Source of the DNA: Alistipes sp.
GTDB taxonomy: Bacteria; Bacteroidota; Bacteroidia; Bacteroidales; Rikenellaceae
Direction of reading: 5' to 3'
Length of the DNA: 64,000 nucleotides
Assembly (NCBI GenBank): GCA_017623505.1
Contig: JAGAOZ010000021.1
Location: forward strand, 62,001 to 126,000
The notes under the pieces are model-generated. The model ran no database searches. It was not told where the DNA came from and was given only the letters and a program-made list of their open reading frames with translations. The position numbers were made by a program, and so were the translations under genes. Shown here one piece after another: positions 25,132 through 33,420 of this stretch. Position 1 is the first letter of the stretch; every line of letters starts with the position of its first letter.

Positions 25132-27488
25132 ATGAAAAGCAGATTTTTCACCCTTTTACTCTCTCTCTTTGTAGCTGCAACATCTTTTGCCGCTACTGAG
25201 CCTATCGACTATGTTCGCCCTACGTTGGGTTCTATTCATAGCCGTTGGTTCTTCTTCACTCCTGCCGCCGAGCCTTTTGGTATGGCTAAGTTGGGAGCTT
25301 CGACTAATGGTACCTATGGTAATGAGCAGGGCTGGGAGGCTGTCGGCTATGAGGACGGCCATAGCTCTATTGACGGATTCCCTTGTCTGCACGAGTTCCA
25401 GATTGGTGGTGTAGCTTTGATGCCTACCGTAGGCGAGCTGAAGACTATGCCGGGTAAGTTAGAGAATCCCGATGAGGGTTGGCGTTCTCGTTTCGATAAG
25501 GCTGACGAGTATGCCACTGCGGGTTACTATTCTGTCCTGTTGAAGGACTATGACGTACGCACGGAGCTCACTGCCACTGCACGTGTAGGTTTCCAGCGTT
25601 ACACCTTCCCTCAGAGCGAGGCGTCGCATATCTTGTTCAATATCGGTAATCGCCAGGGCGAGAGTGGAGCTGTTAAGGATGCTTATGTAAAGATGGTCGA
25701 TGAGCATACTATCGAGGGTTGGGTTATCACCGAGCCTGAGTACGTGAAGAAATATCAGGCGGGAGCCTCTGTTGCTATGTATTTCTACGCCGTTGTAGAT
25801 AAAGCCCCTGCCTCTACCTCTGTCTTCTTCGAGGGCGAGATGTTAGCGAGGGCAGTGAGCTGCGTGGTGCAGGAGCTATCCTTGCCCTTAACTATGCAAC
25901 CGCCGAGGCTGAGCAGATTAATGTCAAGGTCGGCTTGTCGTATACCTCTGTTGAGAATGCTCGAAAGAATCTTGAGTGTGAGGCTCAAAAGCTCTCGTTC
26001 GATAAGGCACGTAAGGCTACCCAGCGTAAGTGGCGCGAGCAGTTGGGCCGTATCCGTGTCGAGGGAGGCTCGGAGCAGAGCAAGATTAAGTTCTATACAG
26101 GTTTGTATCACGCCTTGTTGGGTCGTGGTTTGGCGAGCGATGTCAGCGGTGCTTACCCTCGCAATGATGGCTCTGTGGGCCAGATTCCATTGGGCAAGGA
26201 TGGCAAGCCACAGCATAATCACTACAATACCGATGCTGTGTGGGGTGCATATTGGAACCTCACTACCTTGTGGGCTATCGCCTATCCCGAGTATTACAGC
26301 GATTTTATCAGCAGCCAGCTTTTGGTCTATCAGGATGCAGGTTGGCTGGGCGACGGTATCGCTGCGAGCCGTTATGTGTCGGGCGTAGGTACCAATATGG
26401 TCAGTATCACTATGGCGGGAGCCTATAATAGCGGCATCCGCAACTACGACGTCGAGAAAGCCTATGAGGCTGCGCTGAAGAACGAGATAGGCTGGGAGGG
26501 CCGTATCGAGGGCGCAGGTAAGACCGATGTAGGCCAGTTTGTTAAGTTGGGCTATGTCCCTTATGAGGATAGCATCTTCTTCGGCACACACCCTGGCGGC
26601 TCGCAGTTCTCTGCGTCGCATACTCTGGAGTATAGCTTCAGTGCCTATGCTGTTGCTCAGTGGGCTAAGTCGTTGGGCAAGATGGATGACTATGCTAAGC
26701 TTATGGATTTGTCCAAGGGCTGGGAGCGTCTGTTCGATGAGGAGCTCAAGCTCATCCGCCCACGCGTTGTCGGAGGCGAGTTTATTGATAAGTTCAATCC
26801 TTTGGAGTCGTGGCGAGGCTTCCAGGAGGGTAACTCTATGCAGTACACCTTCTTTGTCCCTCACGCACCTTCACGCTTGGCTGAGAAGATGGGCAAGGAG
26901 GCCTTCAACACTCGTCTGGACTCAGTCTTTACCGAGGCACGCAAGACCATCTTCGGTGGCGGTAAGGTTGTCAATGCCTTTTCGGGTTTGCAGAGCCCTT
27001 ATAACCACGGTAACCAACCATCATTGCATATCTCGTGGCTGTTTAACTTCTCGGGTAAGCCTTACTTGACACAGAAGTGGACACGTCTTATCTGTGACGA
27101 GTTCTACGGCACCGATGGCGAGCATGGCTACGGCTACGGTCAGGATGAGGACCAGGGCCAGCTGGGTGCATGGTATGTCTTGGCAGCTATGGGCTTGTTT
27201 GATGTTCAGGGTGGCTCGTGCTCTGAGCCTACCTACCAGATTGGCTCGCCACAGTTCGATAAGGTTGTGATTCGCACCTCGGAGCGCGGTCCAAAGTTCA
27301 CTATTGAGGTCGAGGGCAATGGCTCTGATAACTATTATGTGCAGTCGGCAGAGCTCAATGGTAAGAGGTTAGATAATTGTTGGTTCTATCGCGAAGCTCT
27401 CTCCGAGGGCGGTCACTTGAAGCTTACTATGAGCTCAGAGCCTAACAAGCAGTGGGGTGCTGATGTACCACCGGCCATCAGCGAGTAA
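25132..27488 (+). pseudogene. GH92 alpha-1,2-mannosidase, interrupted by a frameshift
   Basis: Together the two frames encode about 785 residues, full length for GH92, with a Sec signal peptide (MKSRFFTLLLSLFVAATSFA). The first frame runs from 25132 to about 25839, ending in family-consistent VFFEGE. The family sequence continues in the -1 frame from about 25839 (DVSEGSELRGAG) to 27488. That part holds GH92 landmarks such as HYNTDAVWGAYWNL, EGNSMQYTFFVPH, NQPSLHISWLF and GQDEDQGQLGAWYV. One missing base near 25837-25841 explains it. No slippery heptamer is visible, so it is either a real disruption or a sequence error. GH92 enzymes trim alpha-mannosides from host glycans. Confidence 0.85.
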
Positions 27489-27492
27489 CGAT

Positions 27493-27532
27493 AAAAAAGC
27501 TGTCCAACTCTCGAGTTGCAACAGCTTTTTTT
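27493..27532 (+). terminator. Terminator of the GH92 gene
   Basis: AAAAAAGCTGT pairs with ACAGCTTTTTT, with an inner CAACT/AGTTG stem, 5 bp past the stop. Confidence 0.8.
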
Positions 27533-27603
27533 ATAAACTAAAAACTGAAAACTAAAAGGTAAAAACTCAATTACTCATTACTCATTACTAATTACTCATT
27601 GAA

Positions 27604-27806
27604 TAAAACCCCGTCATTGCGAGCGGTTGCATCTGCGGGGCTTGCTGATACCCCACTCGGCTCTATGCAACTGCGTGGCAATCTACCTTTTATTAAACAC
27701 CCTCACTGATACCAAACACATTTTCTGCCGTCCCCTTTAGTATCCCTTAATAGCCTTTAGTACCCTTTACTCCCTCCAAGTCCCGCGGGTAACTAATTAG
27801 TTACCC
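27604..27806 (+). repeat. Composite REP-like repeat, copy E
   Basis: Arms GGTTGCAT/ATGCAACTGC, the ACCCTCACTGATACC and TTTAGTATCCCTTAATAGCC parts and the palindrome at 27787-27806, then AGCTACTGAAACTGAAATC. Confidence 0.8.
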
Positions 27807-27851
27807 CAGCTACTGAAACTGAAATCTAAAATGTGAAATCTAAAAACTAAT

Positions 27852-28133
27852 AAACCCCGTCATTGCGAGCGGTTGCATCTGCGAAGGTTGCTGATACTCC
27901 ACTCGGCTCTATGCAACTGCGTGGCAATCTACCGCTTACTAAACACCCTCACTGATACCAAACACATTTTCTGCCGTCCCCTTTAGTATCCCTTAATAGC
28001 CTTTAGTACCCTTTACTCCCTCCAAGTCCCGCGGGTAACCAATTAGTTACCCGGAGTGTTTCGCCGCTCCCCTTAATACCCCTTAATATCCTTTAACAAC
28101 CACCAAGTAGCGCGGGTAACTAATTAGTTACCC
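27852..28133 (+). repeat. Composite REP-like repeat, copy F
   Basis: A near-duplicate of copy E with palindromes at 28033-28052 and 28114-28133. Copies E and F are adjacent and share long identical stretches, so a recent tandem duplication is likely. The gene-free stretch 27489-28511 is made of these two copies, a duplicated gene end and a long hairpin. Confidence 0.8.
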
Positions 28134-28134
28134 A

Positions 28135-28220
28135 TACAGCCATAGGCTTTAATCTAAAGCCCACCGAAACCCGCAAATATCAGTGATAAAGAAATTTAGA
28201 ACGGATAACCTACACCAAAC
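28135..28220 (-). pseudogene. Duplicated 3' end of the tamL gene
   Basis: Matches 28453-28536, the end of the tamL gene and its downstream flank, with scattered differences. On the minus strand it still encodes FGVGYPF and a stop codon. No upstream part of the gene is present, so it is a non-functional fragment. Confidence 0.75.
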
Positions 28221-28406
28221 TCTCCTAAATACAAACCCTTTAGATTCTTCAGCGTTTTTTGGAGCAGGCTATGTCTGCGACCAAGCCCCGCCCTTTTTCA
28301 AAGGGAGGGGTTGGGGAGGGAATGTCAATATTATTCTTTATATAATAGATAGAATATTTGTATGATACATTCGGTTTTCGTTTGCCTCCGTTAGGAGGTG
28401 CTGTCT

Positions 28407-28452
28407 GCTGTCTACTCTGCAACAAATATGTTTGTTAAGCAGAGTAGGCAGC
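28407..28452. repeat. Long hairpin downstream of tamL
   Basis: GCTGTCTACTCTGC pairs with GCAGAGTAGGCAGC (14 bp, one G-U), continuing inward as AACAAA/TTTGTT. It lies about 60 bp beyond the tamL stop on the minus strand. It lacks a T run, so it may stabilise the transcript end or be a weak terminator. Confidence 0.6.
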
Positions 28453-28511
28453 ATACAGCCATAGGCTTTACCAAAAGCCCACCGAAAACCGCAAAATAGC
28501 CGATAAAAAAA

Positions 28512-30887
28512 TTAGAACGGATAACCCACACCAAAATTCAGCGATGTATTCTTCCACTTGAAATTACTTATCCACCTCTCTCCCTCTGGGCGGTTAGGGT
28601 TATGAAGCTGTATACCCCAGTCCAGACGCAATATCGCAAAGTCGATATCCAGTCTGATGCCGATACCTGTGTTGAATCCCAGCTGCTTGTAGAACTTATT
28701 GAAGTGGAATACACCATCGGCTGGCACCTGTGCCTCCGAGCCACCCAGATACCATACGTTACCCAAGTCGAGGAACGTAGCACCGTGGAACATCCACCAT
28801 ATAGGGAATCTGAACTCTAAGTTAGCCTCCAGTCGCATATCACCCATCTGTACAGGATAGGCAGTATCTTGTGCCGGAGTATTTCCCGGGCCAAGTGTTC
28901 GAGGGGCCCATCCACGCATACTGTTGCTACCACCGACGTAGAACATACGGTCGAAAGGCAGTGCTGACGAGTTGCCGTAGGGGACACCCACTCCCGCAAA
29001 TATTCTACCTGCCAGAGCTGTCTTCTCGCCCAAAACTATCTTACGGCTGATGCTCACATCGCCACGTACATATTGCGAGTAAGGTGTGCCGAAGAGGTTG
29101 TATTTCCCCTCGTCGCTCTTATTCAGGAACGCGACACCTATCAAGTTCAGCAGGTTACCCGCCGACTCGAAGTTTGCGCGCAGGAGTGTTGCGCTGCCGC
29201 CGACATTCTTGTTTTGGTTGTTGTAGACGTACGATGCCGAGAGTCCGAGGATAGCCTGTGTCTTGTAACTCTGACGCAGATATTCATTTTGTAGCGAGTT
29301 GAAGAAATCCTCATTGATGTAACCCACCGAAATCCAGTTGAAGTCCAACGGACGCAGCTGATAGAAGTAACGGCCATTCATGCTCTGCCATGAGTAGGTC
29401 CACGTCACACGCGAGAGGTCTCGGCGGTAGTACGGTCTATCTTGATAGTTGAACGACGCCTCCACCTTTGTTCGTGGGGCATTGATGTTTCGTGTCGATA
29501 TATCGAATGGCGTGATAAAACGAGGGAATGACATTCCGACAGTAAATCCCAACTCGTTGGCACGTCGTTTCACCGCATTAGGAGCCTTCATATACTCGTA
29601 ACCGAAGGTCACCGAGGCGTTGAGCGTCTCCATGCCCTTGAATATGTTACGGTTTTGGTAGCCGGCTGTTGCCGATATGCCGAAGAAGCTCGACGTCGTG
29701 CTTCCCTCCAGCTCGACATTGAATCCCTGTTTTAGTGTCGGTGAGCAGAGGATATAACACCTGAGCAACCCCTCCTCGATGTTGCTAAACTCTTTTGGGG
29801 AGTACGCCTGTGCGCCCTCGCCTGCATAGTTTAGCAGCTTCACATCTTCTCCCTGAGGCAGCTCCTCGAATATTATTCTTGCGCTCTTGAAGTATCCGAG
29901 CGACATAATATCCGAATATGTACGCTCCACCAGTGATGCGTTGTATAGGGTATTTGGCGTCATCGGTATTGCTCCGTGTAGCACCTTAGGTCTTACATTT
30001 GGCTTTCCCTGGCTCACGATGTTCAAACCGTTGTAGTATGTTGTATCGAGCAGTGTCAGGTTCTGCTCCAGGCGTGTCACTGTTGGGTTGTATGCCGGCA
30101 GGACGTTTATCTCAGCTATGCGGAACACCTTGTTGTTATCCATCTGTGCCACTCCGCGCTCGTCGTAACCTGTTATGTTACGTCGCACAACCATCTTAAC
30201 CTTCGCTGTGCGGTTGCCGTCGAGTGTATCGACTCGATATGTGATGTTGTTTACCGTGAAGTTGAAGTAACCTCTATCGTTCAGGTAGTGTGCGATGCGT
30301 GCTCGCTCTGCATCCAGCTCCGTAATATCGAATCTATCGCCCACCTTTATCAGCGAGTTGGCTGTGTCGGCAGCAATTATAGGCTCCAGCTCTTCATCTC
30401 GAAACTCATACGACAGCTCTGTAATAGAGTAAGGCTCTCCCTGTCGTATATCGTAGGTTATGTAGGCTCTGTTTCTCTTACGTGTAGTATCTACCGTATA
30501 CCTTACCTCCGAGTCGTAGTAACCTCTGGAGTTCATGTAGGTCTTCAAGTTCTGTGCGCTCTTCTCCGTCAGGGCCATATCGAGCAATACAGGCTTTTCG
30601 CCGATTTTACGCTTCAGGTTGTTCCACCAGTTATCCTTCTCAGGCTTTGCTTGGTTGTAAGTCCAGACGTAGAAGTTGGTGCCGAGGAAGTGTTTGTTAG
30701 GAGTCTGTCGCACATATACCTCGAAGGTCTCTACTGTGAAGCGGTCGTGTTTAGGCGTCTGCTTGTCGGTGTTTATTGTCACCTCCTGCACCAGATACTC
30801 CCCCTGGGATAGGTGGCGCGTCACATTACATGCCGAGCATAATATACCCAGCAGAGCCGCCATTACTATTTGCCTAAGGTTTTTCAT
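28512..30887 (-). CDS. tamL: TamL-type lipoprotein of the Omp85/BamA family
   Basis: 791 residues starting at 30887. The lipoprotein signal is ILCSAC with Cys20 lipidated. POTRA-like domains fill about 25-330 (for example MNSRGYYDSEVRYTVD and LNDRGYFNFTV), and a 16-strand barrel follows. The C-terminal third has the Omp85 signature around GGSNSMRGWAPRTLGPG, and the last residue is Phe, as expected for Bam-inserted barrels. The lipidated TamA-like form is typical of Bacteroidota. It works in outer-membrane protein or lipid assembly. The last codons and flank are duplicated at 28135-28220. A start 9 codons upstream would spoil the signal peptide. Confidence 0.9.
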   Translation of the reverse strand: MKNLRQIVMAALLGILCSACNVTRHLSQGEYLVQEVTINTDKQTPKHDRFTVETFEVYVRQTPNKHFLGTNFYVWTYNQAKPEKDNWWNNLKRKIGEKPVLLDMALTEKSAQNLKTYMNSRGYYDSEVRYTVDTTRKRNRAYITYDIRQGEPYSITELSYEFRDEELEPIIAADTANSLIKVGDRFDITELDAERARIAHYLNDRGYFNFTVNNITYRVDTLDGNRTAKVKMVVRRNITGYDERGVAQMDNNKVFRIAEINVLPAYNPTVTRLEQNLTLLDTTYYNGLNIVSQGKPNVRPKVLHGAIPMTPNTLYNASLVERTYSDIMSLGYFKSARIIFEELPQGEDVKLLNYAGEGAQAYSPKEFSNIEEGLLRCYILCSPTLKQGFNVELEGSTTSSFFGISATAGYQNRNIFKGMETLNASVTFGYEYMKAPNAVKRRANELGFTVGMSFPRFITPFDISTRNINAPRTKVEASFNYQDRPYYRRDLSRVTWTYSWQSMNGRYFYQLRPLDFNWISVGYINEDFFNSLQNEYLRQSYKTQAILGLSASYVYNNQNKNVGGSATLLRANFESAGNLLNLIGVAFLNKSDEGKYNLFGTPYSQYVRGDVSISRKIVLGEKTALAGRIFAGVGVPYGNSSALPFDRMFYVGGSNSMRGWAPRTLGPGNTPAQDTAYPVQMGDMRLEANLEFRFPIWWMFHGATFLDLGNVWYLGGSEAQVPADGVFHFNKFYKQLGFNTGIGIRLDIDFAILRLDWGIQLHNPNRPEGERWISNFKWKNTSLNFGVGYPF

Positions 30888-31046
30888 CCTCTGTTCATCC
30901 TCTACAAAATCCACTCCAACTCTTCTTAAGAGTTGCCCGTGCGCAATAATCTTTCAAAAATACGAATATTTTGTTCTTAAAACAACACGCGAGGCGATAT
31001 TTTTGATATCTGCCATAGTTTTGCACCCTCTTTGTCGTTTTTTTCG

Positions 31047-31054
31047 TATTTTTG
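31047..31054 (+). promoter_or_regulatory. -7 box for the alpha/beta hydrolase gene
   Basis: TATTTTTG, 25 nt before the start codon. A TTTG lies at 31020-31023 with a longer than usual spacing of 23 nt. Confidence 0.45.
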
Positions 31055-31079
31055 TCTGCGAAACAAAACGCTAAATCAT

Positions 31080-31877
31080 ATGAAAGAGAGTTTTTTGATG
31101 GCGGGTTCTACCGCTCTGCATATAGCCGACAGTGGTGTCGGCGATAAGGTTTTGGTCTTGTTGCACGGCTATTTGGAGTCGATGTATGTGTGGGATGATT
31201 TCACCCCGCTTCTCACTCCTTCGATGCGTGTCATCACGCTCGATATCCCCGGCCACGGCATCTCCGAGGTCAAGGGCGAGGTGCATACTATGGAGCAGAT
31301 GGCTGATGTTGTGAAGGATATGTTGGATGCTTTAGGCTTGGAGCGTGTCACCCTGTGTGGTCACTCCATGGGCGGCTATATCTCGTTGGCTTTCTGTGAG
31401 AAGTACCCTGAGCGATTGGATGGTGTTGTGCTGCTGAGCTCATCTCCTATGGCTGATACGGAGCTCAAGCGCGAGAATCGTCGTCGCGAGATAGCCCTTG
31501 TCAAGGCGGGCAAGAAGGATTTGTTGGCTGCCGTAGCCCCTGAGGCGGGCTTTGCCGAGCAGAACCGTAAACGCCTCAAGGACTATATCGAGGATTTGGT
31601 TGAGCAGGTACATATCACCGAGGAGGAGGGTATCGTCGCCCTGCTGGGAGGTATGATTGAACGCAAGGACCAAAACGAGATGCTCAGCACATCTGCTGTG
31701 CGACAGCTCTTTATTTTGGGTAGGTGGGATGGCTATATTCCTGTTGAGGCTGCCGAGGAGTTTATAGCTTTGAATCCTCAGGCGCAGGTTGTCTGGCTTG
31801 AGCAGTCTGGCCACATGGGCTTTATCGAGGAGCCCGAAGCGTGTGCCGAAGCATTGAAAACTTTTGTCCTTAACTAA
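31080..31877 (+). CDS. Alpha/beta-fold hydrolase
   Basis: 265 residues, cytoplasmic. The oxyanion motif VLLHGY lies near residue 30, the nucleophile elbow GHSMGG at 94-99 (Ser96), an acid near GRWDGYIP and the catalytic His in QSGHMGF. All members of the triad are visible, so it is an active serine hydrolase of unknown substrate. It stands alone between repeat blocks. The start at 31080 follows a -7 box. Confidence 0.85.
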   Translation: MKESFLMAGSTALHIADSGVGDKVLVLLHGYLESMYVWDDFTPLLTPSMRVITLDIPGHGISEVKGEVHTMEQMADVVKDMLDALGLERVTLCGHSMGGYISLAFCEKYPERLDGVVLLSSSPMADTELKRENRRREIALVKAGKKDLLAAVAPEAGFAEQNRKRLKDYIEDLVEQVHITEEEGIVALLGGMIERKDQNEMLSTSAVRQLFILGRWDGYIPVEAAEEFIALNPQAQVVWLEQSGHMGFIEEPEACAEALKTFVLN

Positions 31878-31925
31878 AAACTGAAAAAGCCAATTACTCT
31901 TCACTAATTCTTCATTGCACATTGA

Positions 31926-32111
31926 ATAAAACGTCATTCCCCGACTTGCGCAGCAAGGCGATGGGAATCTACCTTTTATTATACACCCTCACTGATACCA
32001 AACACAATCCCGCCGTAGACTTTAGTATCCCTTAATAACCCTTAGTTTCCTAACCTCCATCAAACATCCTCTACCACCAACGGTAACGCGGGTAACCAAA
32101 TAGTTACCCAA
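31926..32111 (+). repeat. Composite REP-like repeat, copy G (ATTCCC variant)
   Basis: CGTCATTCCCCGA, inner arms TTGC/GCAA, GATGGGAATCTACCTTTTA, the ACCCTCACTGATACC and TTTAGTATCCCTTAATAACC parts and the palindrome at 32092-32111. Its outer stem is ATTCCC/GGGAAT where the other copies have ATTGC/GCAAT. It fills the gap 31878-32171; no gene is seen. Confidence 0.8.
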
Positions 32112-32171
32112 GCTACTAAGCGTAAAAGTGAAAGGTAAAAACTGAAAACTAAGTCAATGACGCCAAATATA

Positions 32172-32210
32172 AAAAAACCGCAAACCCCATTTCGGAGCTT
32201 GCGGTTTTTC
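32172..32210 (-). terminator. Terminator of the bamA-ompH operon
   Basis: AAAAACCGCAA pairs with TTGCGGTTTTT, with a T run on the minus strand, about 40 bp beyond the last ompH. Confidence 0.8.
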
Positions 32211-32249
32211 TCTTTGGGCACGGCTAAAAAGCCTGTCGCTACGTAATGC

Positions 32250-32804
32250 TTACTGAGCAGGTGTAGCTGCTGGTGCTGCGCCCTCTGCTGGGAGTGTCAC
32301 GCCCAATTTAGCGCATACCTCAGGAGCAATATCCACCACTGCTGCCTCGTCGATGTAAGCCAACGAGCCGGCTGTCTCATCAAATATAGCTATGTAACCA
32401 CCTGCCTTAGCCACCTCGTTGATAGCTGCTACGGCCTTCTCTGTTACAGGCTGCATCAACTCCATCTGCTTCTTCTGTACCTCCTGCTGAGCTATCTGCT
32501 GGAACTCCTGGTAACGCTTAGCCAAGTCGTCCAACTCCTTCTCCTTAAGCTGCTTTGCCGAGTCGCTCAAAGTCTGATATGATGCCTGATACTCCTGGTA
32601 ACGAGTGTTATATTCCACCTGAATAGTCTCCAGCTGTGCACCCCACTCCTTTGAGAACTCCTCCAACTGTGTCTGTGCATCCTTGAACTCCTGCATATTT
32701 ACGATGATGAGCTGAGAGTTGATGCGTCCGAACTTCTGTGCAAAAACAGCTGTTGAGCACAGTGCAAATACTACCACTAAGGTAAGCTTCAATACTTTCT
32801 TCAT
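32250..32804 (-). CDS. OmpH/Skp-family periplasmic chaperone 2
   Basis: 184 residues with a Sec signal peptide (cleavage near VFAQ, residue 22). The long Gln/Glu/Lys-rich coiled coil (about 40-120) is typical of Skp/OmpH, which holds unfolded outer-membrane proteins for BamA. The C-terminal tail is Ala/Pro-rich. It is 26 bp downstream of a paralogue and at the end of the uppS-bamA operon. Confidence 0.9.
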   Translation of the reverse strand: MKKVLKLTLVVVFALCSTAVFAQKFGRINSQLIIVNMQEFKDAQTQLEEFSKEWGAQLETIQVEYNTRYQEYQASYQTLSDSAKQLKEKELDDLAKRYQEFQQIAQQEVQKKQMELMQPVTEKAVAAINEVAKAGGYIAIFDETAGSLAYIDEAAVVDIAPEVCAKLGVTLPAEGAAPAATPAQ

Positions 32805-32830
32805 AATTTATTAGTTGTATAGTTTAAAAT

Positions 32831-33337
32831 TTATTTCACAAGTTTAATAATCTCCTCTGTCTTGTCTGCCTTCGAAGAGTAGTAGAGCATTGTTGCGTTC
32901 TGTGCTATGTCGATAATCATATCGTAGCCCTTCTGCTGAGCATACTGCTCTATTGTCTCAAATACCTTCTTCTGTATAGGCTGAATCATCTCCAGACGCT
33001 TCTTCATCAGCTCTCCCTCCGAGCCAAACAGAGACTCTTGGAACTCTGATGCCTCCTTCTCTTTTTTGAGGATATTCTCCTCGTTAGCCTTCTGTGAAGC
33101 CTCTGATAGCGAAGCCTTACGCTCCATGTAAGTATTATAGAGAGTCTCTACCGCCTCAAACTTCTCGTCCACCTGTTTTTGGTATTGCTCTGCCAGGTTG
33201 TCGAGCTCTGTTATTGCTGTGTTGTACGCCTCGATAGACTTAAAAATCTTCTCGCTATCTACTACGGCATAGTTTTGTGCCGATGCTACTGTTGCCAGAC
33301 CTATTGTCATAGCCAACATCAAAATCATCTTTTTCAT
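32831..33337 (-). CDS. OmpH/Skp-family periplasmic chaperone 1
   Basis: 168 residues with a signal peptide (cleavage near ASAQ, residue 21) and a central coiled coil (about 45-115), as in Skp. It shares the pattern Q/E-rich helix, then MIQPIQKKVFETIEQ, with its neighbour, showing an old duplication. It is co-transcribed with bamA, 83 bp upstream. Confidence 0.9.
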   Translation of the reverse strand: MKKMILMLAMTIGLATVASAQNYAVVDSEKIFKSIEAYNTAITELDNLAEQYQKQVDEKFEAVETLYNTYMERKASLSEASQKANEENILKKEKEASEFQESLFGSEGELMKKRLEMIQPIQKKVFETIEQYAQQKGYDMIIDIAQNATMLYYSSKADKTEEIIKLVK

Positions 33338-33420
33338 AACTCTATCTGTTTTAGGTTATATAATTATCAAAAATCCTACCACGTACCTACGGCATCTTTC
33401 CTATACAGCCTCGCTGCCCC

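Noticed and set aside
25830-25850. Programmed -1 ribosomal frameshift in the GH92 gene
   Set aside because: No X_XXY_YYZ slippery site and no clear downstream pseudoknot; GH92 genes are not known to use frameshifting.
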